Origin: an uncultured Eisenbergiella sp.
GTDB taxonomy: Bacteria > Bacillota > Clostridia > Lachnospirales > Lachnospiraceae
Length of the DNA stretch: 7,789 bases
Assembly: GCA_948960675.1 (NCBI GenBank)
Contig: CARDPF010000144.1
Span: 1-7,789, forward strand
Direction of reading: 5' to 3'
Shown: in pieces, positions 1-6,197 of the stretch
How the letters are laid out: each line of letters starts with the position of its first letter
How positions within the stretch are numbered: the first letter of the stretch is position 1
The notes under the pieces: model-generated
Seen by the model: the letters and a program-made list of their open reading frames with translations, nothing else
What the model was told of the DNA's origin: nothing
Database searches by the model: none
Position numbers and translations under genes: made by a program

Positions 1-1631
1 ACCATGATTCGATCCGCTTTGCGCAGCGTTGACGGCCTATGGGCTACGACAATGGTTGTCTTTTCTTTCATCAGCCTGCCCATGGCTTCCTGTACCTGTT
101 CCTGCGTATTGGCATCCATCGCGGAAGTTGCCTCATCCAAAAGAAGGATCGGCGCATTTTTTAAGATTGCCCTTGCCAATGCAATGCGCTGTTTCTGCCC
201 TCCCGACAACCTGACCGCGCGTTCCCCGACAATTGTTTCATACCCCAACGGCAGACCGGATATAAATTCATGTGCATCCGCCATCCTTGCAGCCTCTTTG
301 ACCCTCTCCTCGTCCGCTTCCTCTTTTCCACATCTTATATTATCCAAAATGGTTGCGTTAAATAGAAAGGGATCCTGCGAAACATATGACACCATAGCCC
401 TAAGTTCCTCACGGCTGTATAAATATTGTGGCTTTCCATCAACATAAATCTGGCCCGCCTGACAGTCATAAAAACCCAGTATGAGTTTTAAAACCGTACT
501 TTTGCCGCCTCCGCTTTTTCCCGTGATGGCCAGCGTTTCCCCCCTTTTTACACCGAAGGATACATTGCGCAATATTTCCTTTTCCCCATACGAAAATGAG
601 ACATTTTCAAAGGCTATCGCCACTTCTTTATCTTTTTCTTTTGCCGGCGCAATGCAGGGGAAGTTTTTCGTTTCTTCCTTTTCATGCAATAATTCCAAAA
701 TCCGTTCCCCCGCAACGACGGACGAAACCGATGCTGCCAGAAGCTGTCCCAGCCAGCGAAATACCATTGTCACGGCGCCAGAAAGCTGGCTGACCACCAA
801 TAGGGCGGCAAGTGATATATCGCCCCGCAAAACCATCCACGCCCCGATGATAACCGCCAAATCCGCAACCGTACTGGTCATCAAGGCATTGGTCGCATTT
901 TGCAGTGCCTTCCAAAACTCCAGACGGATTGCCTTTTGCGTATAAGAATTGTTTTCCTCCAGATATTCCTTGCGCATGGACTCCTGCAGCCCGAACAACT
1001 TGATAACCGGAATTCCCGTCACAACTGCAAGCAGTTTCTGTACCAACATACTGTTTTGGGAATAAACGCTCCCGCTCATCTGCCTGATTTGTTCCGACAG
1101 CCTATCATTGATAAATTTGAAACCCAGACTGCAGGCGACAAACAGAACACACAATTTCCAGTTCATAATCATCGCACTGGTAATTGATACGACACCCAGC
1201 ACAAGGATAAAAACAATATCCGGAATATGTTCCATTGCAAGGGGGGAAAAAGATGAGATATCATTGGTGGTACGGCTGATTAAATCCCCGCTCAAATGCC
1301 GGTCAAAATAAGCCATCGGCAGACGGCCTATTTTCCGGTAAATGTTATCCCGCATTTGTGCCATTGCCAGATTCATACAATTCTCATATACCTTTCGGAA
1401 CAGACATGATAAAATCCACAACAGGTAAGTAAAAACCAGCATGAAGCACAGTCTGTAAATATCGCCCCACTTCTGCTTTTCCACAATATTTACCGCCTGT
1501 CCCGTAGAAAATGTCAGCATTAAGTTTCCGAAGGCAAGCATCAGCGCGTACCCAAATACGGCCGCAAAATATCTTTTATTTGCATGTCCCAAGAGGGGAA
1601 GCATCTTTTTGATATCCTTTATCTTATTCAT
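1..1631 (-). CDS. ABC exporter half-transporter (TMD-NBD), second subunit, C-terminus cut by window edge
   Basis: This is the first 543 codons of an ABC half-transporter: an N-terminal six-helix membrane domain fused to an ATPase domain, expected in the cytoplasmic membrane. I translated it by hand from ATG 1631. Hydrophobic stretches lie near residues 18-43, 56-78, 130-175 and 240-290. The NBD carries Walker A (G371-T379, GKSGGGKST), Q-loop Q419, signature LSGGQ 475-479, Walker B ending D499-E500, D-loop SAMD and H-loop H531. All catalytic residues are therefore present. The usual last 40 or so residues lie beyond base 1. The start is set by GGAGG at 1642-1638, 6 bases upstream; an in-frame ATG at 1637 sits directly against that site and is less likely. 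The gene overlaps the preceding half-transporter by 8 bases, which suggests translational coupling and a heterodimer. Related families export drugs, peptides or lipids; the substrate cannot be read from the sequence. Confidence 0.93.
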   Translation of the reverse strand, partial: MNKIKDIKKMLPLLGHANKRYFAAVFGYALMLAFGNLMLTFSTGQAVNIVEKQKWGDIYRLCFMLVFTYLLWILSCLFRKVYENCMNLAMAQMRDNIYRKIGRLPMAYFDRHLSGDLISRTTNDISSFSPLAMEHIPDIVFILVLGVVSITSAMIMNWKLCVLFVACSLGFKFINDRLSEQIRQMSGSVYSQNSMLVQKLLAVVTGIPVIKLFGLQESMRKEYLEENNSYTQKAIRLEFWKALQNATNALMTSTVADLAVIIGAWMVLRGDISLAALLVVSQLSGAVTMVFRWLGQLLAASVSSVVAGERILELLHEKEETKNFPCIAPAKEKDKEVAIAFENVSFSYGEKEILRNVSFGVKRGETLAITGKSGGGKSTVLKLILGFYDCQAGQIYVDGKPQYLYSREELRAMVSYVSQDPFLFNATILDNIRCGKEEADEERVKEAARMADAHEFISGLPLGYETIVGERAVRLSGGQKQRIALARAILKNAPILLLDEATSAMDANTQEQVQEAMGRLMKEKTTIVVAHRPSTLRKADRIM

Positions 1632-3363
1632 AGGCATCCTCCACCTGTGCAAAACTTTCCTTTTCATAAAACTCCCGGTAAAGCCCGCATCGTTTCACGA
1701 GTTCCCCATGGCTTCCCTGATCCACGATCTTCCCCTGGTGCAACACCACGATCCGGTCCGCATTTAAAATGGTGTTCATTCGATGGGCCACAATAAATAC
1801 GGTTTTTCCTTTCATCAGATATTCGATCGCATTTTGCACTTGCTTTTCGGCGTATATATCCAAAGCCGAGGTGGGCTCGTCAAGCAATAACAGCGGGGCG
1901 TTTTTCAAAATCGCCCTTGCGATGGTAATGCGCTGTATCTGCCCGCCGGACAGCCTCATCCCCCTTTCTCCCACATAAGTATCATATCCCTTTTCCAATT
2001 TCATGATAAAATCGTGGGCATTCGCGTTTTTGGCCGCTTCCATGATTTCCTCCATCGAAGCGTCTTTTTTTCCCATGGCTATATTGTCTTTTATGCTACC
2101 GGGAAACAAGAATTTTTCCTGAAAAACGGCCCCGATATGACTGCGCAGTTCTTCCAGCCTCCACTGCCCCAATTCATGTCCAAACAATTGGATTTCCCCT
2201 GTGTATTTTCCATAAAAGCTGCCCACCAAATGCAGCAGGGTACTTTTTCCGCTGCCACTGGGACCGACAATCGCAATAACCTGATTCCTTTCCCCCGTCA
2301 GGGAAATGTCACATAGCACCGGTGTTTTCTCATATGCGAAACTAACGTTTTTCAAGACTACCGGAGCCGTAAAAACCCCTTCCTCCAGACAATTGCCTTC
2401 CTTCTCACTCTCCGCGTCCAAAAGCGTCAAAATGCGCGCCGCCGCGCCCTTTGTCTTTTTCCATGCCTCCAGCATATCCGGCAGGTTCCGAATTGGCTGC
2501 GCCAAAAAATCAATCGAAAAGATGAAAAAGGACAGCTGGTATATTTGTAAAAACCCATTCTTCGCCAAATACACCCCGTATAAAACACAGGTTATCATCG
2601 GGAAAGCCTGACAGATTTCCCCCAAAATGCCGATCCACGTATGTAGCTTTGTCAAATACATTTGGTCTGCAAGCACTTTCCGGTTTCTGTCCTGAAAATA
2701 CCGGCTTATGAATGTAGCCTCCCCGGCACATTTCCGGACGGAAATTCCGGCAATCAGCTCTTCCATGCTTTCATTTACCTTTCCCATATCCTCCTGCAAA
2801 GTAAGGGATTTTCCCTCAATCTTTTTTAGGAACAACTGCGGGACATAAATGGAAATGGGAATAATCAGACAGCAGGCAAAAGTCAGCCTTACCGAGATAC
2901 TTCCCATAAATAATAATGCCGTAAGAAACCGTACCGGATAATATAAATAAATAGTCAGCCGGTTATTGATGAAATTTTGCAAAACGGAAATATCGTTTGT
3001 CATTCTCGACGAAATATCCCCCGTATGGGTATTCCCATAAAAATCCATCGGGGTTTTCATCAAATGGGTTACGACCCTGTCCCGGATATCCCGCAGGCTG
3101 CCAAAACTGACCCTTGCCATCAGGCAGGAACTTAATACCAGCGACGACGCCTCCACCAGCAAACTGACAACCAGAATGCAAATTCCCTTGTGCCAATACC
3201 CGGCATTTTTTTCCTGCGCCGCCCTGATCAGGGTGGAAAGCCCATAGCTGGCCACCAATCCCATCACCGCATTTAGTATACTTAAGCAAATCCGTACCAC
3301 AAACTCTTTTTTGTACGGATTGATGAATCGCATGGTTCTTAAAAAAACGTTTTTTTCCAACAA
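1624..3363 (-). CDS. ABC exporter half-transporter (TMD-NBD), first subunit
   Basis: This 579-residue protein has the usual length and architecture of a type IV (ABCB-like) exporter half-transporter. The membrane domain has likely helices near residues 21-45, 59-82, 133-150, 155-177, 243-267 and 272-292. The ATPase domain has A-loop Y344, Walker A G367-T375 (GPSGSGKST), Q-loop Q415, signature LSGGQ 471-475, Walker B with D495-E496, D-loop SALD 499-502 and H-loop H527, so it looks catalytically complete. The start is TTG: codons at 3363 and 3360 are both TTG, preceded by a purine-rich GGGGGGAG at 3372-3365. Spacing favours 3360. The first ATG (M11, 3333) has no good ribosome site. The gene begins 28 bases after the oxidoreductase stop and overlaps the next half-transporter, so it is likely co-transcribed with both. 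It is visibly more AT-rich than the oxidoreductase. The substrate is unknown. Confidence 0.94.
   Translation of the reverse strand: MLEKNVFLRTMRFINPYKKEFVVRICLSILNAVMGLVASYGLSTLIRAAQEKNAGYWHKGICILVVSLLVEASSLVLSSCLMARVSFGSLRDIRDRVVTHLMKTPMDFYGNTHTGDISSRMTNDISVLQNFINNRLTIYLYYPVRFLTALLFMGSISVRLTFACCLIIPISIYVPQLFLKKIEGKSLTLQEDMGKVNESMEELIAGISVRKCAGEATFISRYFQDRNRKVLADQMYLTKLHTWIGILGEICQAFPMITCVLYGVYLAKNGFLQIYQLSFFIFSIDFLAQPIRNLPDMLEAWKKTKGAAARILTLLDAESEKEGNCLEEGVFTAPVVLKNVSFAYEKTPVLCDISLTGERNQVIAIVGPSGSGKSTLLHLVGSFYGKYTGEIQLFGHELGQWRLEELRSHIGAVFQEKFLFPGSIKDNIAMGKKDASMEEIMEAAKNANAHDFIMKLEKGYDTYVGERGMRLSGGQIQRITIARAILKNAPLLLLDEPTSALDIYAEKQVQNAIEYLMKGKTVFIVAHRMNTILNADRIVVLHQGKIVDQGSHGELVKRCGLYREFYEKESFAQVEDAYE
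1638..1642 (-). promoter_or_regulatory. Ribosome binding site of the second half-transporter, inside the preceding gene
   Basis: GGAGG lies 6 bases before ATG 1631, within the last codons of the upstream half-transporter. It decides the start between ATG 1631 and the in-frame ATG 1637, which has no spacing from the site. Confidence 0.75.
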
Positions 3364-3364
3364 G

Positions 3365-3372
3365 CTCCCCCC
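3365..3372 (-). promoter_or_regulatory. Ribosome binding site supporting a TTG start
   Basis: The G-rich element GGGGGGAG lies in the 28-base gap after the oxidoreductase. It is 4 bases before TTG 3360 and 1 base before TTG 3363, so 3360 is the better-spaced start. No promoter or terminator is visible in this gap, which supports read-through from the oxidoreductase gene. Confidence 0.55.
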
Positions 3373-3391
3373 ATTTCCCCTTTCTTTTCCC

Positions 3392-6025
3392 TTACCAGTA
3401 CCGCTCTTTCACCGTCTGCACGGCCATCCCCTCCGGATACATGTGGACGGCCCTGTTCCAGGCAGCACCGTCATCGCCATGCCGCTGCCCCGTCAGTGCT
3501 TCCAGTTCCTGTACGGCGGAAAGCCGGATCGCAGTCCTCCCCTGCCCCAGCAGGGCCACGAGGCCTTCGTAGCCGGACAGGCTGCCCAGACGTGCCAGCG
3601 CCCTGTTGAGAATCAGGACCAAAATCCACAGGCGGTCCGCCAGCAGCGGATCCTGTCCGTCGGGATCCCGCAGTTCCCCAAATCCGAGAAGTTCCTCCAG
3701 CATGGGCGCAAATTCCCCAAAGCCGGTGCGTTCCGCCACATAGGCAAAGGCTTCCACATAATGATAGGTTCCCTTTCGGAGATCCCGGTAATCCCGCGCC
3801 TGCCTTTTGAGTTTTTCCAAAACCAGTCCAAAAGGCTCCAAAATACACTTTTCCCGGCTCCAGGCCAGCAGGTTCAGGCCGTAAACCGTCTCCGGCATCA
3901 CGCCGTGATCCGGAAGCAGCTGCACACAGCTGACGGAGCCTTCCCTTTCCGGAAGTGCTGCGTCCCCGGCTTCCTCCAGTTCCCCACAGAGCATCCGGCA
4001 CAGTTCTTTTGTCCACCTATCCTCCCCGTGCCAAAGGCCGCAGGCAATCAGGCGTTTCCGGACTTCCCGGTTTTGCTCCGTCAAAAGCCGTTCGGAAATC
4101 ACCGGCAGGCACTCCTTAGGTGCAGCGCATAGAACCTCTGCCATCTCGCTGCGTCCTTCCTCCTCATACCCAAAAGGCACGTCCACCCAGTGCGTCCTGC
4201 TCTCCTTCCCGATGCGGTATACCATGTCCCGGACCGTTTCCCGTTTGGGCGGTGCAAACAAAGCATCCCCGGTGGCATCCTCCACCATGGCTCTCCTCTC
4301 CCTATGGGACAGCCCCTCCGGATCCGTCCCCCTCTTTATGCTCTCGGCCGCCAAAAGCCCCATCACCGCCCCCTGATGCATCAAATCCGGCTGCATCCGG
4401 ATACTGGGAAACACATTATGGGTAGCCGAAACGGCTTTTCCCAACACATACAGTCCCAAAATCCGTTCCCCTGTCGGCCTAACCGGCATCAGCGCCGACA
4501 GCGGTATCTGGATATGGGTCTGCTGGGGCAGCATCCCCCCATACACAATATCCGCCGTCACCTTTCCCTTCGGGTCATAGTTGGAAAAACAGGTATACAG
4601 CCCGTCCTCATAGGTGCCATAGCACAGTAGATCCCGCAGGGTGACGCAGGTTTTTCCCTTGATGTGCCGGCTCTCCCGCATACTCACATAGGTTCCGTGG
4701 TCAAACATATCCTCCCCCAGCTTCCTGCCCTGCAGGATAAAATCCGTGTAATTTACCGGGTCGAAGGCGCACACCATACAGGAAAAATTATTTTTATACC
4801 GCCCGGGTGATACATACTGTGCCAGGGAGGCCCAATAGGTGACAAAATCCCTTTCGTTTCCGTAAACGCTGTCCGCCCCCGCCAAGACGGCTATGTCCCC
4901 GTCCCCGGTAGCGTCCAAAATAATTTTTCCCCGGTATATCCGCCTCCCCCGGTCCCCCATAGTGGTCACGGAGACAATTCTGTCCCCTTCCATGTGCGTC
5001 TCATACGCCAACTCGCCCAAATGCAGTTCCACCCCGGCCTGCCTGCAAAGCTTTAAGTACACATATCCCCGCACACCTGCGTGGAAATCGTCATGGGCAC
5101 TCCATATCCCCGGTTTTCTCTCCAAACGGCATTGCCCATATATCCGGGCAATCTCTGCATCCACCTCTTCCACATCCCGGAAGCGCCTGCCGAACCAATA
5201 GGTATTGACCCCTCCCACGGTTCCGGTCCCCCCCAATTCATAATTGGGCTCAATCAACGCCGTTTTTGCCCCGCAACGCGCCGCATAAATGGCCGCCATG
5301 ACGCCGGAGGTTCCTCCCCCTGCCACTACAACATCGTAAACCCCTTCCCTTGTTTTTGGCACAGGCAAAGGGGGAAGCGCCGCCCCGTTTTCCCGCCGCC
5401 GGTCCGCTGCAGGTTTGCCGTAGCCGCGAAGCGCAAACCGCCCCAGCGACATCTTGGGATCTTTTTGCCTGCGCAGGGCAAATTCCTCCAGCAGCGCTTT
5501 CTTACACAGAAACAGATTTTCCTCCGGGCTGTACCCTTCCTTTCCGGCGTTCTCCACGCACAGCAAGTCCCACTCTTCTTCATCCCCGCTTTTCACATAA
5601 GCCTGATAGGAGAGATCCTCCGTCTCCTCCCGCATATCCACCGCCTCCCTACAGGCAACGCCGAAAAGACCGCCCTTGGCGGCCGCCCTGACAAGCAGCC
5701 CCCCTTCCCTCTCCGTACAGTCCACATACCACATAAAATAAAACAGCCGAATCCCCATTTTATGGCATTGTTCTTCCAGATACCGTTTGAACCGGTCCGG
5801 ATGCAGACAACCGTTCCCCAAAAATAATGTCTTTGGCAGACGCTCCTTTTGCGTCCCCGTAAGCCGATAGCGGTTCCCTGCGCAAATATCCGTGCAAAGG
5901 AACGTATCCCGGACGATCATGGCGACACGCTCCCCCCTGTCCGCCCTGTCAAACGCTTCCTCCAACGCCCCTGCGCTTCCCCCTAAAATCACCGTATCTG
6001 CCCGGTAAATCACTTTTGTCCCCAT
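3392..6025 (-). CDS. FAD-dependent oxidoreductase (FAD_oxidored-like) with degenerate N-terminal duplicate and helical C-terminal region
   Basis: This 877-residue protein is a probable cytoplasmic flavoenzyme; no signal peptide is seen. The intact FAD module spans about residues 228-565. It has a Rossmann motif GGGTSG (236-241), an acidic E259 at the end of strand 2, a GGTGT loop (265-269), the DATGDGD motif (371-377) and a closing segment SIRMQPD (541-547), all typical of the FAD_oxidored family (PF12831). Residues 10-132 resemble a worn second copy of the same module: GGSAG at 15-19, but the acidic residue and the glycine loop are lost. Residues 566-877 are mostly alpha-helical with HEAT-like stretches around 635-675 and 797-846. 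I chose ATG 6025 because AAGGAGGA lies just upstream; a longer ORF from 6130 would start inside the promoter. The gene heads a likely operon with the two exporter genes. Substrate and reaction are unknown. Confidence 0.9.
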   Translation of the reverse strand: MGTKVIYRADTVILGGSAGALEEAFDRADRGERVAMIVRDTFLCTDICAGNRYRLTGTQKERLPKTLFLGNGCLHPDRFKRYLEEQCHKMGIRLFYFMWYVDCTEREGGLLVRAAAKGGLFGVACREAVDMREETEDLSYQAYVKSGDEEEWDLLCVENAGKEGYSPEENLFLCKKALLEEFALRRQKDPKMSLGRFALRGYGKPAADRRRENGAALPPLPVPKTREGVYDVVVAGGGTSGVMAAIYAARCGAKTALIEPNYELGGTGTVGGVNTYWFGRRFRDVEEVDAEIARIYGQCRLERKPGIWSAHDDFHAGVRGYVYLKLCRQAGVELHLGELAYETHMEGDRIVSVTTMGDRGRRIYRGKIILDATGDGDIAVLAGADSVYGNERDFVTYWASLAQYVSPGRYKNNFSCMVCAFDPVNYTDFILQGRKLGEDMFDHGTYVSMRESRHIKGKTCVTLRDLLCYGTYEDGLYTCFSNYDPKGKVTADIVYGGMLPQQTHIQIPLSALMPVRPTGERILGLYVLGKAVSATHNVFPSIRMQPDLMHQGAVMGLLAAESIKRGTDPEGLSHRERRAMVEDATGDALFAPPKRETVRDMVYRIGKESRTHWVDVPFGYEEEGRSEMAEVLCAAPKECLPVISERLLTEQNREVRKRLIACGLWHGEDRWTKELCRMLCGELEEAGDAALPEREGSVSCVQLLPDHGVMPETVYGLNLLAWSREKCILEPFGLVLEKLKRQARDYRDLRKGTYHYVEAFAYVAERTGFGEFAPMLEELLGFGELRDPDGQDPLLADRLWILVLILNRALARLGSLSGYEGLVALLGQGRTAIRLSAVQELEALTGQRHGDDGAAWNRAVHMYPEGMAVQTVKERYW

Positions 6026-6030
6026 ACCGC

Positions 6031-6038
6031 TCCTCCTT
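6031..6038 (-). promoter_or_regulatory. Strong ribosome binding site of the oxidoreductase
   Basis: AAGGAGGA has its GGAGG core 6 bases before ATG 6025. It is the reason for preferring this start over the ATG at 6130, which would add 35 residues unlike any flavoenzyme N-terminus. Confidence 0.88.
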
Positions 6039-6044
6039 TTCCCC

Positions 6045-6076
6045 TGTCCCACCTGCGGACACGCTGCCCAACGTCC
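6045..6076 (-). promoter_or_regulatory. Possible mutually exclusive hairpins in the oxidoreductase leader
   Basis: The element at 6057-6061 can pair with 6045-6049 (TGTCC/GGACA, 7-base loop) or, through 6057-6060, with 6073-6076 (GGAC/GTCC). The two foldings exclude each other and lie between the predicted transcription start and the ribosome site. The stems are only 4-5 bp, so chance is a serious alternative. No known riboswitch consensus is recognised. Confidence 0.2.
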
Positions 6077-6125
6077 ATGAACCGACGAAATGGCATTTTG
6101 CGTAAACAGTAACCCATTTTCCTCT

Positions 6126-6154
6126 ATCATACGGGATCATACCCTGTTTGCAAA
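6126..6154 (-). promoter_or_regulatory. Probable sigma-A promoter of the oxidoreductase-exporter operon
   Basis: The -35 box TTTGCA (6154-6149) is followed after exactly 17 bases by the -10 box TATGAT (6131-6126), a 5 of 6 match to TATAAT. Transcription would start near 6119, giving a leader of about 90 bases before ATG 6025. A second TATGAT copy at 6141-6136 has no well-spaced -35. The promoter sits directly downstream of the predicted ABC-F terminator, which fits a new transcription unit. Confidence 0.6.
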
Positions 6155-6165
6155 GGACGATCTGT

Positions 6166-6197
6166 AAAAAACGGGTAATATCTTAAAATATGGCCCG
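6166..6197 (-). terminator. Probable intrinsic terminator overlapping the ABC-F stop codon
   Basis: On the minus strand CGGG (6197-6194) pairs with CCCG (6175-6172), with an inner ATAT/ATAT pairing after a two-base mismatch, followed at once by six T (6171-6166). The upstream arm lies in the last codons of the ABC-F gene and the loop contains its TAA. The stem is modest, so termination may be partial. Confidence 0.45.

Noticed and set aside
1..3363. Similarity between the two transporter genes as a tandem DNA repeat
   Set aside because: The resemblance is at protein-family level only (conserved NBD motifs); there is no long nucleotide identity.
3311..4132. 273-codon plus-strand ORF
   Set aside because: It is antisense to the oxidoreductase and exporter genes, proline-rich with no recognisable domain, and has the composition of a shadow frame.
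5081..5827. 248-codon plus-strand ORF
   Set aside because: It lies fully antisense to the conserved FAD gene and its GC-rich sequence favours long open shadow frames; no domain is seen.
6026..6130. Longer oxidoreductase start at ATG 6130 (35 extra residues)
   Set aside because: The ATG lies inside the predicted -10 box, has no ribosome site, and the extra residues do not resemble a flavoenzyme N-terminus; ATG 6025 has a strong GGAGG.
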